Origin: Sesamum alatum
Taxonomy: Eukaryota; Streptophyta; Magnoliopsida; Lamiales; Pedaliaceae
Length of the DNA: 64,000 nucleotides
Direction: 5' to 3'
Assembly: GCA_034509735.1 (NCBI GenBank)
Contig: JACGWO010000011.1
Coordinates: 13,301,866 to 13,365,865, forward strand
Part shown: piece after piece, positions 11,685-23,797 of the stretch
Numbering within the stretch: position 1 is the first letter of the stretch
Layout of the letters: each line of letters begins with the position of its first letter
The notes under the pieces: generated by a model
Databases searched by the model: none
Told to the model about the DNA's origin: nothing
Seen by the model: the letters and a program-made list of their open reading frames with translations, nothing else
Program-made: the position numbers and the translations under genes

Positions 11685-14017
11685 TGGTTTATGTGCTGGT
11701 TGCAAAGGTTGCATGTTATCATGTCTGTGGTTGATGAGTGGGTATGGAATCTGTAAGGCTTGGGTAGTTTGAGGATAGTCTTGTTAAGAGTAGATGCATA
11801 TTCTTTTAGATGTAGACAAAATTCTTTTAGTGTAAGTGGTGCTTGTTTAGTGAATTAATATATTTGGTTCATTTATGTAGGTTATCTGTAGAAAATTATA
11901 AAAAAAAAAAAAAGAGTTACTTTTTGACAAACAATTGCAGTCGTGTTTTGTGTGGATGTTGCTTATTGAAGTTGACAGCACCTCCTCATGAAAAATGTGT
12001 ATGCAATCTAATATATTATTACTTTGCTATTTAATACAATAGAGTGAAATGCAATATGTTTTGTAACGAAAAACCATGATGCAGTTTATTTCTTTATCAC
12101 AATTTAATAACAGTGTCATGTGTTATGTTGTTATATCACATAATGTTCCAGTTGCAATCATAGGTATCAATATTGACCATTTTGTTGCAGCATGATGTTT
12201 GTTGTGTCTTCTTACTCTCACTCCTGGATTAATGTTTTGGAGCATACAATGATTTTGTAATAATACAACATTGTTGTTATGCGAGTTCATAATTGTTGGT
12301 GTCACTGGTCAACTACAACAGATGATGTATGGACAAGTTATTGTTCTAAATTAGCATCAACTTGAATTACTCTTGAATGTTTCATGTGGTCAGGAATATC
12401 GACCAATAGTGTTTGTAGTAATGATGTTGGAAATGAGAAAATTTAATCTTGTACATATTTCGGGTGCATCATTCGTGGTTGTGTTCCTAAAAGGATTTCG
12501 GTGTAAGGTGTTTCCTTTGGACCTGAATTGGGGGTGAGAATTGACTTAATGATGTAAGGAGATGAGTGAACTTATGCATTTGAAAAAGTTATATTGAGCA
12601 TTAGCTTATTCCATACAGTTCTTTATGTTGATTCATCAGCAAGTCTTTCTTTTTCCAATTGACTTGTGCCTGAATAGTCTTTTAATACAGAAGCATTCTT
12701 ATGCTATATCGTTTCTAAGTATTGAAAGTTAATCTTTCCTACAAAAGATATTGGATATCTATAATTTTGACCCTCTTTCAAATTCAACTCACAAGTCTTT
12801 GCACTCTCGATGTCGAAGGCGGTCCTAAGGAGGTGGAGGTTGAAATTTATAAATCATTGAGATGAAAAGGTTTTGGAAGGTGAGCATCTCTTCTTATTGG
12901 TTATCTTTTATGCTCCTCGAGATAATTTAGCCATCGAAGTCTCATAAATGTTTGATTGAATTTCTGCACTGTGTAGGAATCATTTACTGAAACTAAAAGA
13001 ACAAATTGCGTATTAATTGGGATAATTGAGAAACTCGACCTATCTTGTCCTCCCGTCTCTTGAGAGGTAATTTTGTTGTCTGCATCCCTTGTCTTCTCCT
13101 GTTGTTCAGAGAAGTAACTATGATGATAATGGTTGCTTAGCCATGTCAATTTCATATTTTTTGCGATAGACTTACCAAAAATTTTATACAACTAAGAACT
13201 CAAAGGTATACACATTTTTTGACCTAGAGAATCCAAAGGTATATCTTTCAGATTGTGAGTTGGTGGTCTCATTCCCAAAATCAACTTTACAAGAAGCAAA
13301 TTTGAAAGTTGAAAGCAATGGTTATGTTCCTTGTAAAGCCTGCTAATTCTCTTATCCCTTTTTTTTTTCTTCCTATTGCTTTATTGTTTTCACTGGATGA
13401 GAAAAGAAAAATAATTAAAGAAGGAAGGAATCAATCTGATTCCAATTTCTGCCCATAGAAATTTGAATTTGTCTTTGTGATTTCTCATCCAATGAGGAAT
13501 TATGCATGCAGCAAAATGCCTGTGAATCTGAGACCTCTTTTATTTGCATATTCACTTAAGAGATAGGGAAATGTGTTGATGGATTAGTATTTGTCCATCA
13601 GAGTGTCCAAAAGAGTTGAAGATCTGTTGTGTTTAGTGATATTATAGATTTCATAGAAATTACAACAAGCTCTATGATTTGCTCCTTGTTGAAGAATAAA
13701 GTTTGGCATGTTTCATGGGCTAAGGTGATGATTTATCACAAAAATTGTGTGGTCAGTGACAAGGAAAGAAAGCACTTATACATCCTAGAAAAATAAGTTT
13801 AAGTAATAAGTTACTTTTCTTTGTTGAATTTATATTTTGATTGAAAAATGATGGTTGTTGTATTATATGATTCTGAGTTAGTTATATGTTTTCTAGTCAA
13901 TTGAAAATTTCAAAATTTTAGCAGAAATGTTTCTTTTCGCAACTAATCGACTTCTCTTTGTGGTTCTTTCCAATCAAAGAAAGTTAGCTATTTGTCTGCC
14001 TAGGTGAACTTTAATAC
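11685..14017. other. Intergenic DNA, no supported gene
   Basis: There are only short ORFs here. A 96-codon minus-strand frame at 12901-13191 and a minus-strand stretch near 12420-12540 look slightly protein-like, but I recognise no domain. A GTTT/TTTT-rich stretch lies around 13360. No repeat family seen elsewhere in the window was identified here. Confidence 0.4.
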
Positions 14018-14020
14018 TAA

Positions 14021-14872
14021 GGGTTCGTTTAGTTCAAATGAAAGGAAAGGGAAAGTGAAAAGGGGAGGGCGAGGGAAAGGGGGAAGGAGAGGGAAAGAAT
14101 AATAGTTTTCCTTCAAGTTGTTTGGTATGATTGGAAGGGGAGTAAATCTCAAATACTTTCCCTTGTTTGGTACGAAAAAATTAGATTAAGAAGAAAAGAC
14201 TAATTTTAAAATTTTACAGTTTAACCCTTTCTCTTCATTTATATTAGAAAATAAACAAGTTAATACTTATAATATTGAAGATTTAAAAATCTTAGTAATA
14301 AAAATATATATCAAAAAAGAAAATAATATATTTTATTAATAAAAATATTCATCAAAATGAATATTGTCCATTTATTCTAAACTATTCAGTTTAAATAAAA
14401 TAAAAATTATTCGTGCCGGCGGCGGGAAGAGGGAACATGATGAGGGAAAAGGAATATGCAATCAAAATTAATAGAAAAGTAGCAGTAAAATTCTAAAAAA
14501 TTGCAAATGCAAAGTATGTTTACCGAAATGTTGACTTCGACGTACTAGTTTTTCCAACGATTTGGTTGTCTTTCTCTGGTGATTATGTATGGTATTATCA
14601 GTGGGAAGGAGAAAAGAATTAGAGGAAAATATATATATACATATATGAGAAATAGAGTAAATAAAAATAAAATATGTATTTTTTTTTTTATCTTTTTGGC
14701 CTTATACTTCCACTTTTCCACCCAATTTCGGACGGAAACGAAATTGGACTTCGGAGGGGTTTCCTATACATCCAGTTTTACTTCCCCTCTATCTCTTCCT
14801 CCAAACCAAACACTAAACTTTTTTTTATATATCCCTTTTTACTTCCACTTTTTCCCCCAACCAAATATACTC
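14021..14872. mobile_element. Non-autonomous TIR element, PIF/Harbinger-like candidate
   Basis: The left end reads GGGTTCGTTTAGTTC. The reverse complement of the right end reads GAGTATATTTGGTTGG, an imperfect terminal inverted repeat that continues inward as GGAAAGGGAAAGTG versus GGGGAAAAAGTGG. TAA flanks both sides (14018-14020 and 14873-14875), fitting a TWA target duplication. There is no transposase; the interior is AT-rich with a purine-rich left end and pyrimidine-rich right end. Superfamily assignment rests on the termini only. Confidence 0.45.
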
Positions 14873-14875
14873 TAA

Positions 14876-16120
14876 GTCCAAACCTCTAATTAATATACAT
14901 ATGTCCATTTGAATCAAAATCCTTTTAATTAAAATGGAAAGGACCAAATGTTTGTAATGTTATAGTGGTGTCAGTAGATGTCCTTTATTGATATATCGAG
15001 ATTATAATATTGATTTGCTTGTTACAATGAAATTGTGCTTTTGAATTTCTCAATAATAAGGACAAATACAAAAGGAGATAATGCTTCATTCAAGTGGAAC
15101 AATAATTGAACTATTTAGTAGCTATTGGTCATTTGTACTAAGGTTAATCAGAATAAAAAGTATGCAAATGCTTCAATGTCATTTGACTTATATCAATCAC
15201 TTACTTCATATGTTGGGTAGCTTTGCACTGTACTAATGTTGGGAGCTGGAAAAAATGATACGCAAATTAATTGAAATGGTGGAATACACCAGTCGTCGAA
15301 TTGCAAATGGATCTGGACCCAAGGAGTATCAAGATTTTGGTGCAAATCGTTAGGACATTCCTGATTTGATAAGCAATGTTTAAATTTAAATAACTTGTTA
15401 TAGAAATGTACTTTATTTCCCACAAATTTTGGTGCACATTTAAAAACACATTTCTGATGTGTTTTTACTACAAAATGATTACTAAATCTATTAATTGCTC
15501 CAGGTGGACCTGGGGTGACACTGCAGATGATGCCACAAAGTATATCCCCTCTAACCTTATTTATCGCAACTCTTCCTCTGAATTGTTGTTGTTGGTATAT
15601 TTGATGGTTCTAAGCTTTTATTTGCCAAACCAAGATTTTGAAGGCATTATCATAATGGCATGAAGTTATATTATTTATATAGTGGGGGCGCATCATTTGA
15701 TTAGAGAATATAATTGATCAGTAGAGTGTTGTAGTAAGATTTCAAGTCCATAAGTGAATTTATATTATAGTTGAAAGTGGATGATTGACTTAGAAAATTC
15801 ATTTAATTATAAACATTAATTGTACAATGTTCCTTATATTTGGCGGCTGTGAACTTTCAGGTAAATAGAAGTGAACTTATTACAGTTCACTAACTATTGC
15901 TCAAAAGACTGGATTGAGTGACATAGGTTGTGGCTGATTGCACTCTAATATGTGGATTCATTTGTAAATCCACCTTTAGTGAAATGTCATCTTTTTCTAT
16001 ATCTATATCTATATAAAAGTATAAATAGGGATTTTAGTTTTTTTTTTTTTGGATTGGACTAAATTAGCCTTGTAATATTATTTTTCTAAAGATAAAAATG
16101 TGAACTAATATACTTATTGA
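14876..16120. other. Intergenic DNA, possible exon relic near 15500
   Basis: There are no supported genes. A plus-strand frame at 15406-15663 includes GDTADDATKYIPSNLIYRNS after an AG that could be a splice acceptor, and looks mildly protein-like. No family was recognised, and the flanks give no further exons. Confidence 0.3.
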
Positions 16121-16215
16121 TTCCTATTAATTACTTTTCACATTATATATATTTACTCTTATTAATTACTTTCACATTATCCATAGTTATTCCTATTAAT
16201 TACTTTTCACATTAT
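16121..16215. repeat. Short tandem repeat, three units of about 35 bp
   Basis: The core TATTAATTACTTTTCACATT recurs at about 16125, 16160 and 16194, with AT-rich spacers between units. The middle unit lacks one T. This is a minisatellite in intergenic DNA. Confidence 0.6.
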
Positions 16216-17040
16216 ACTTATTTACCCATATTATTTTTGTGTATATTATATTCTTAATATAATACACTTACTAGATTAAAAAATAGCCCATGATATAATA
16301 TGAGATGACTAGGAAAAATCATAAAAATTGAAAGGCTTTAATGTTGAGAATTTTTGTAGCATAGATATAAATGAGAATTAGTTAGATCACTAGACATATT
16401 AAAATATAGAGGTTAGAATTGTCATTTCAAACAAACATTTGAGAGTAAAATACATTACAAAAAATGAGAATCAATTAAATTATTTATCATGTAGAGTGAA
16501 TACTTTTTGTTGTATGATAGACTAAAATGTAATTTGAGCATTTGAGATGTCATTAATAGTACCTTATATGATTCTTTAATCGTCTCTAACATAATAGAAC
16601 AAAATGACACTGTACATATTTTATCTTTTCAACAATATACGATAAAAACCGTTCCTTGTAAAAAGTTATCAAAATGTGTAAATGTTACTCCAAAACCCTC
16701 ACCATACATATCTTTCTTTTGGAATAAAAAATGAAAAAGAATAAAAAATGGGCATACAACCATAGATAAATATTGTCTATATCTATGTATATTATAAAAG
16801 TGTGAATGAGTTGTCATGTTTTATGTTTCTTTCTTTTTTGTGATGTAAAGTATATCATTTTCATAGAATATTAGATTATAAATTTATGTGTACAATAAGT
16901 CATTATGTAATAGTTGTTAATTACTTAGATAGTTGAATTGAGATAGAATTATAATAAATATATAAATTATAATAAAGAGTTTCATTCATTATACAGAGTT
17001 TTATTTATAACTAATTAATTAAAATTAGTTAAAAATCTTA
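16216..17040. other. AT-rich intergenic DNA
   Basis: No gene, known repeat or structured element was recognised here. Several TCTATATCTATAT-type simple stretches occur at the edges. Confidence 0.4.
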
Positions 17041-17644
17041 GGGTTGATTACACTGACCTCCCTACTACTATCGGAATATACAAATTCCCCTCCCCCCTCC
17101 CCCTTTAGTATGAAAATTACAAATTGCCCCCTCTGGCTAATAGGTGTTAATCAAATCTAACGCTATGTTCAGTAAAATTTAAAATAAAAGTGGACCAAAA
17201 TATCTTCAAGTATTTCTTTTTTTTTAAAAAAAATATAAGCTTTATTTTTTATAAAATAATATAATTTCAACAAAATTTGTAAGTTCTGATGATTGTTAGG
17301 AATAAAAACTAATATCACAACCTACACGTACACAATATGTGATTAACAAAAGTTATAAAATAATATACTAAAAGTTACAAGTATACACCCTTTTTAACTT
17401 TAAAAATAAGAAATTACCTCTAAGGGGTATTTAAGTCATAAAAAATAGAGTTATTCAGGTTGAGGGTATTATAAGAAGTTTAGACCAATTTTTTTATGAC
17501 ATTAGCAAAATTTATTAAGTGGACTAACAGAATGTGCAATTTGTAAGGTGGATATATTTGAAACAGAATTCTATGTAATTTTAATAGTACAAGGGGAGAA
17601 TTTATATATTTTCATAGTAGTAGGGGAGGTCAGGTAATTAACCC
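17041..17644. mobile_element. Foldback/TIR element, Mutator-like candidate
   Basis: The left end GGGTTGATTACACTGACCTC pairs with the right end, whose reverse complement reads GGGTTAATTACCTGACCTCC. The inverted similarity extends inward over about 50 bases (CTACTACTAT on both sides). The interior is AT-rich and non-coding. A clear 9-base target duplication was not found, although TTA/TAA flanks the ends. The class assignment comes from resemblance to the other GGG...CCC foldbacks in this window. Confidence 0.5.
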
Positions 17645-18340
17645 TAATACTAACGAGGAAAAATATATAGGTTATATAATTTTAGGAGAAGATACACTTT
17701 GAAAACTTGAAAAAATATCTCTTTTAAAGCAAGGAAAGCAATCCATGGGACAATTTGCCATTAATATAATGTAAGTTCAATTTTATAATAAGATATTATA
17801 AAAGTATGAGCAACTTGAGATGTTTTACATATTTTTTTAATTTTTTTGTGTTGATTAAAAATATTAAAATTGCATAAAAGTTATAAAAAACATTCCGGGG
17901 TACCGAATTAATAATATAATACCGCAAGTTCAAAGAAAATAAACTTCAATGAAAAACAAGCACATTATATAAATTTATCTCAAAAATCAATTATTTATGA
18001 AAAATAAACTTAGAATATGATAATTATTTCATAACTGGTTTTATAATTATTTGTCATTATAATACCTATTCTAAAATCATAATAATATTATTCAAAACTT
18101 ACTTTAGGAATTAAATGAGTCTATGATTTTTTCATTTATTTAATGCACAGATTACTTGGTTTATAAGATTTCTACTACATTGTCAATAATAAGTAATTTA
18201 ATTTATGTACATTTATATTTTTAATTCAACCCTAATAAAATTAGTCAATGATTTTTATGCTTATTCCGTTCAATTCATTCCATATGATACTATTGGTCAA
18301 TTTAGACTATTTTCCACCAACATGAGGAATAAATAAAAAG
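17645..18340. other. AT-rich intergenic DNA
   Basis: No gene or recognised repeat is visible between the two foldback elements. Confidence 0.4.
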
Positions 18341-18350
18341 TAAAAAGATT

Positions 18351-19308
18351 GGGAGAATTACACTTTTGGTCCCTCCATAATACCACTAAAATAGTTTTGG
18401 TCCCCCTTCATTCGTGAGTTACACTTTTGGTCCCAATTAGATACAATTTTGAACATTTTTGGTCCTACCGTCAACTCTCTGTTAAGAGTTAACGAAAAGC
18501 GCACGTGCTCGCATGTGAGGCTGATTTTGGAGGGAAATTTGTTGCATTTTGGCACCTAAATTGGTTGGCCTTGACTATAAAGCCATTTTGGCACCAAATC
18601 CTCTCTAAAAAAAATTACAACCCTATGCTATTCTCACTTTCATAATTTGATCAAAATTTTGTTGTTCAATAACTTCAAAATCAGATTTCTAGCCATGATT
18701 AGAAGTTATTCAAATACTAATTTGGCCAATTTGATAATATGTGTAATGTTGATTTTTGTCAGTTTTGTTTTCTGTAAACTATTGTGGATGATGATAATGT
18801 AATGTTGTTGATTTTATGTATTAGTAATTTAATGTTGTGGGATGGTTGTGAAGTTCTGATTTCTAATATTGTTTGTTGGTTTTTCTATTTTTTTTAAATA
18901 AATTAACTTCTACTCATGGCTAGAAATCAGTAAAAAGTCAGTATTTAAATAACTTCTACTCATGGCTAGAAATCTGATTTTGAAGTTATTGAACCACAAA
19001 ATTGCGGTCAAATTATGAAAGTGAGAATAGGGATGGGGTTGAAATTTTTTTAGAGAGGATTTGGTGCCAAAATGGCTTTATAGTCAAGGCCTACCAATTT
19101 AGGCGCCAAAATGCAACAAATTTCCCCTCAAAATCAGCCACACATGCGCACCACATGCGTTTTCTATTAACTCTTAACGAAAAGTTGACGGTAGGACCAA
19201 AAGTGTTCATAAATATGTCTAATTGGGACCAAAAGTGTAACTCGCGAATGAAGGGGGACCAAAACAGTTTTAGTGGTATTATGGAGGGACCAAAAGTGTA
19301 ATTCTCCC
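18351..19308. mobile_element. Mutator-like foldback element with 10-bp TSD
   Basis: This is a near-complete palindrome of 958 bases with arms of about 380 bases and a single-stranded loop region near 18720-18930. The termini are GGGAGAATTACACTTTTGGT and its reverse complement. The target-site duplication TAAAAAGATT is exact at 18341-18350 and 19309-19318. That size suits Mutator-like elements (usually 9-11 bases). No transposase is present. Antisense-looking ORFs inside each arm are mirror images of each other and are not genes. Confidence 0.8.
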
Positions 19309-19318
19309 TAAAAAGATT

Positions 19319-20373
19319 ATTCCAAGAAAATTATATTATAAACAACTTTATTGATAATTATTATAAGAGTTCAAAAATAAAAATAAAAATCGAAAGCTAA
19401 TTTTTTTTTATTTTTAAACAACAAAAAAAATTAAAATCTTATTTCATTCGTAGAGTAAATTTAGAATATGGACTAATTTAAATTACAACTTTTTATTACA
19501 AATATAGGCATGTAAAAAATAAAGTAATATTTTATAAGTAAAAACAAATATAAGGATGAAAAATTAATATTAATTATAAACAGAAATAATTATAAGATAT
19601 AAAATTCCAATAGAAGGCAAAAGAACAAAAAGATTAATGATCGATGTTTTCATATAAATAATGGTGAATTTCTCATCACAAATATAGAGATGAAAGATAA
19701 GTATTATGGAGAGAATTAATTTTAAAATCTAAAAATTTATAAGAGGAAAATATCTAAATGTAAAATACCTACCTTCTTTTGTAAAATTGAAGATCATAAG
19801 TCCAATGAAACATAAAAGAAGATTCAAGAGAGCTATTAATTAAGTGATTTTTTTAAATGAAATTAATCATTTGATTTTAATGGTTATCAACTAGAATTAT
19901 ATTTACTGAAATTTTAAATTAAAACTCATAATCTTAATAATCATTTAATCATAGACAACTTTCATTTTTAAGTATAAGTACAGTCTCTACAGATTTGCAC
20001 ATACAAGATATTTATTTAATATATAAGATTATATTGATATCTATACCACAAGACTTATGAAATATTCAAAAAGTTTCTTAAAATAGATTTTCTAATACCC
20101 AATAATATAATAACTATCATGTACTAAATAATAGAAAATGAGGGATACTTGGGCTTTCTTTTAATGATAATATAGTTTAAATATAATACCAAGGGTACTT
20201 TCTATGTTCCAAATTCCTCTATTAAAATTATCAATATGGTTTTCATTTTATCATAGCATTTTGATTACATTGGATTTTCAAATAAAATCTATTCGTATGA
20301 AACTAAACTTCAAGAGCATAAGTGATAGTCATATAAAGTATCCCTACGAGATAATTGTGCTTGTTTAAATTAA
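19319..20373. other. AT-rich intergenic DNA
   Basis: There is no supported gene and no repeat shared with the rest of the window. Confidence 0.4.
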
Positions 20374-20382
20374 TATTTTTTA

Positions 20383-21430
20383 GGACAAATGTCACATTTG
20401 GTCCCTTAAGTTTCGTTAAGAATCACTTTAATCCCTTGAGTTCATTTTTTGACATTAGCATCCCTAAACTTTGGTTTTTGTCCCAGTTTGATCCCTCTGA
20501 CTATTTTTCGGCGGAAATGTGGCCGGATTTTGACTTTTTGGTCAACTTAAATTTGATTTTTTTCACTTTAGTCCCTTAAATTTGTAAAATGATCAAAATA
20601 GTCCTTTTTTAGCCAAGAAATCAATTTTTTTTTATATTTTTATATGTTGAAAAATGATGTAATTATATTGTATCAATGATTAAACTTTTGAAATCTTGTA
20701 AATATAATAATAATAATATATTGCGTAACTTAAAATAAAATAGTCACTTTTTTTTTCTCATTTTCCGAAGTTACAATAAAAATTAAGTTATGAATAAATT
20801 TTACAGAACTTATATAATCTGAAAATATAATAAAAAAAATCTAAGTTAGTAATTTTTAATCTTAGGACTTAAATAAGTCTAAGATAATAAATTTTAACAA
20901 TGTTATGAAATATTAACAGTTGGGGTTTTGAACAAAAAGTTGGTGGGATGTACTTGTAAACTAGATTCTTTGGTGGATTTCATATATACGTTTTATAAAA
21001 TTAATTCATAATTTTGATGTTTTTTAACTACTGAAAATGAAAAAAAATTAAAGAAGAAGAAGAGACCGCTTATTTTAAGTTAAGCAATATGTTATTATTA
21101 TGTTCACAAGAGTTCAAAGTTTTTACTATTCACATAAGATAATTACATCATATTAAACATACAAAAATATAAAAGAGTTATTTTTTCACTTAAAAAAAGG
21201 ACTAATGTGATAATTTTACAAACTTAAGGGACTAAAGTGAAAATCAAACTTAGATTGACCATTTTACCCTCTAAAAAATCAAAATCCGATCACATTTTCG
21301 CCGGAAAACGGTTAGAAGGACATAACCGAGACAAAAACTAAAGTTTAAGGATGTTAATGTCAAGAAATGAACTTGAGGGACTAAAGTGATTCTAAACGAA
21401 AACTTAATGGACCAATTGTAGCATTTACCC
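20383..21430. mobile_element. Mutator-like foldback element, family shared with 58910-59512
   Basis: The termini are GGACAAATGTCACATTTGGT on the left and, as reverse complement, GGGTAAATGCTACAATTGGT on the right. The 9-base target-site duplication TATTTTTTA is exact at 20374-20382 and 21431-21439. The arms are about 230 bases long, and the interior is AT-rich and non-coding. The element at 58910-59512 has the same ends and arms but a shorter middle. No transposase is encoded, so mobility would depend on an autonomous relative. Confidence 0.8.
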
Positions 21431-21439
21431 TATTTTTTA

Positions 21440-21976
21440 TAATTGGGAAGATGATATGATATTTTTCTAATTTTTGACACTAGTTAAATATTATTCATCT
21501 ACTATAATTTGAAAGTACAAATTAAGATGAATTTATAGGAAAAAATAAAGAAAAAATATAAAATTTTAACGACGGATTTAACGATGGGTTAAAGACGGAT
21601 TATTTAAGTTTTAGTAACCCCAACAGGTTTTAAGACGGAGTCTTTCCATCTTAAAGTCCATTGACAGATTCAGCAACAGAATCAATCATAGGACTTTAAG
21701 CAACAGATTTTCTGATGGAAATTTTCCGCCCCTAATACTATTAGCGATGGAATATAAGCTTTATAAACTGGCTGAGTGCTCTTTTTGGTGAAGAATTGTT
21801 GATTCTGCTGTTATTATCACTTAGTGCATACTGCTCTAAACCTTGACCAAATCCCTTCTCTATTTCTTCGCCTGGCCGGGCCCTTGAGGCTGTCGGATAT
21901 CTGGTTGAAGGTAGAGAAGGTTCCCCTTCTCTTCATTTGTTGTTTAAACTACATTCGTTGGCGTTAAATCATCTTT
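21440..21976. other. Mixed repeat debris and Copia leader
   Basis: From about 21570 to 21755 there are several ACGGATT, CAACAGATT and GATGGAAT motifs, resembling subterminal repeats of CACTA-type elements, but no terminal CACTA was found. From about 21830 the sequence probably belongs to the leader of the Copia gag that follows. No 5' LTR or primer-binding site is visible before that gag. Confidence 0.3.
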
Positions 21977-22801
21977 GTGATGGCTGTATGCAACATACAT
22001 CCGTTTGATGGAAAATCTGATTTCTCAATTTGGCAACAAAAAATGAGAGGTATCTTGATTCAACAAAAGGTTTTCAAAGCCATTGATGGCAGATATGCTG
22101 AAAATGTTTCTGATGATAAAAGGCTTGAAAACGATGAGTATGCATATTCTTCTATTATCTTGAACTTATCTGACTCTGTGATTAGAAAAGTTGGGAAACA
22201 AGATTCTGCTAAAGGGCTGTGGGATAAGTTAGAAGAGTTGTACACTGAGACATCGTTGCCTAGTAAACTGTTTTTGCTGGAAAAGTTTTTTAGATACAAA
22301 CTTGATTTAACCAGAAGCATTGATGAGAATGTTGATGAGTTCACTAAGTTGATTCAAGATATTAAACTGACTGGTGATAAGAATATTGATGACTATACTC
22401 CAATTGTTTTGTTGAATGCTATACCTGAAGAGTATAATGATGTTAAAGCTGCTATCAAGTATGGTAGGGACAGTGTGAACTTTGAACCTGTTGTTAGTGG
22501 TCTCAAAAGTAAGGAGATGGATATTTAGGCTAACAAAACTAGTCAAAACCAAATGGAAGTGAACTTTGTGAAGGGTAAGACTAGGAATCCAGGTTACAAA
22601 CATAAGTATTTTAAGTCTAAATCAAAAGATGATGAGAGTGAGGATGATAAAAAGAAAGAAAGAAAGTGTTACAATTGTGGGATTAAAGGGCATTACATTA
22701 AAGATTGTAGAAAACCTATAAAAGACAAAATGGATTGGAATCAGGATAGTGAAGAAGAAACAAATGTTGTAATTGAAGATAGCACTGAAGATGTTTACTG
22801 A
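21977..22801 (+). pseudogene. Copia gag with CCHC knuckle, one in-frame stop
   Basis: A 183-codon frame ends at TAG 22526-22528. The same frame continues unbroken to a TGA at about 22799. The N-terminus (IHPFDGKSDFSIWQQKM) and the block LLNAIPEEYNDVK are typical of UBN2-type gag of Tork/TNT1-like Copia elements. The C-terminal knuckle is CYNCGIKGHYIKDC, near 22670-22711, flanked by Lys-rich and Asp/Glu-rich stretches. Gag forms the virus-like particle and packages RNA. With a single nonsense change this gag decayed less than most ORFs here. The normal continuation into protease is deleted. Confidence 0.8.
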
Positions 22802-22995
22802 TTTTACTGCTTTCAAAATGTTTTGGTTATCTGTTTTTCTTCCTTACTAACCCAAAAAAAAAAAAAAAATTTGCAAGTGTGTTTTGCTATTTTGCAGGTA
22901 CTTCCCAGTGCCCCAGGAGCAATAAGGCGATGATGAATTACCTGATCCAAATAAGGACTAGACCTCTTTAAAGGGTCCATGGTCCAAGGTAGAGA

Positions 22996-23797
22996 TGTTG
23001 GTTGTTGGCCCATGTCCCCTTTAAAGGCCCAAGCCCCATGCCACCTGTTTGGCCCATCCTGGAAGCCAGGCCCAAAAGCCACTCAGCCCATGACCCGACC
23101 CGACCCGACCCATGAGCACTTAGGGTTCCTACAAGTTGTTCCCCTCCCAAAATCTGTTTAGTTTTCCAGCTTTCCTTCTTCAAAGCAAAACAGCCGCCTC
23201 CTCTTTGATCTCTCTCTTCCTCTGTCGTCAAAGTCGAGTCTCCTCGTCTCTCCCTCAGTCTGCCTTGGTTCCGTCGCTGCCGCGTCCCAATGTCGCCGGA
23301 TATGGCGGCATTTACACCGGCCATTCCCCCTTCTCTCTATTTATACCACCATCACCTCCATCCGAAATAGAACTCGAAAAATCACCTTGACCCCCCTTTT
23401 CCTTTGTGAAATCGAAATCTGCTTTGTGCTCTTGTTCTGTTGTGTAGTCCTTTGTGGACCGTGAGTTGCCTGTGTGGCTAAGAGGTGTGTTCCTCTCGTG
23501 CTTTATGGTCGTGGTCCGCTGGTCCTAAGTGGACGGTGGAAGCCTGTGTGGCTTCTGGGCTCTGTGCAACCGGAGGGTCCCCGGCGTTTGGGTGGCCGAG
23601 GCATCTCCGCTTTCGGATCAGGAAACCTGAGCCTTCCGTTGGTTTCAGTTTGTTCCCCTTTTTGTTTCATAACTGTTTGCTATTCTCCCCTTTCATTATT
23701 TGTATGTAATTTGTTTAATATCCTCAATCCCATTTGTAATAGTAAGGTAGCTTTTGTGGTTCTAGTGTGTGTCACTGGAGGGTGTAAAAACCCAACA
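22996..23797 (+). repeat. Copia 3' LTR
   Basis: The LTR begins TGTTGGTTGTTGG after a purine-rich tract and ends CCCAACA, giving the expected TG...CA ends with TGTT/AACA inverted tips. It is 802 bases long. Its left third has repeated GGCCCA motifs and three CCCGA units. A TTTATACCACC-type stretch near 23340 may be part of the promoter. The sequence after its right end (AATTCCATAACTAAG) belongs to an Athila LTR. Confidence 0.7.

Larger units (their letters stand above)
21977..23797 (+). mobile_element. Copia element reduced to gag and 3' LTR
   Basis: A Copia gag with a CCHC knuckle is followed, within about 200 bases, by a polypurine-like stretch (CCAAGGTAGAGA) and a complete 3' LTR. The 5' LTR is missing and all of pro-int-RT-RNase H is absent. 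The pre-LTR text (TTTTGCAGGTAC, then a GATGA block and GGTAGA) and the GGCCCAAG and CCCGACCCGACCC motifs inside the LTR are shared with the Copia locus at 43288-47894, so the two are related families. The right LTR edge abuts Athila LTR sequence. Confidence 0.75.

Noticed and set aside
12901..13191. Minus-strand ORF with LRWLNYL, resembling part of an R2R3-MYB repeat
   Set aside because: Only seven residues match, and the conserved Trp spacing and flanking residues of the repeat are absent. No further exon fits nearby, so chance is more likely.
15406..15663. Plus-strand ORF with a splice-acceptor-like AG and a protein-like middle
   Set aside because: No domain or family was recognised and no partner exon was found. 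Kept only as a note in the intergenic entry.
18358..18555. ORFs in the arms of the foldback at 18351-19308, with a similar ORF at 19002-19301
   Set aside because: The two are mirror copies produced by the inverted repeat, with no recognisable domain.
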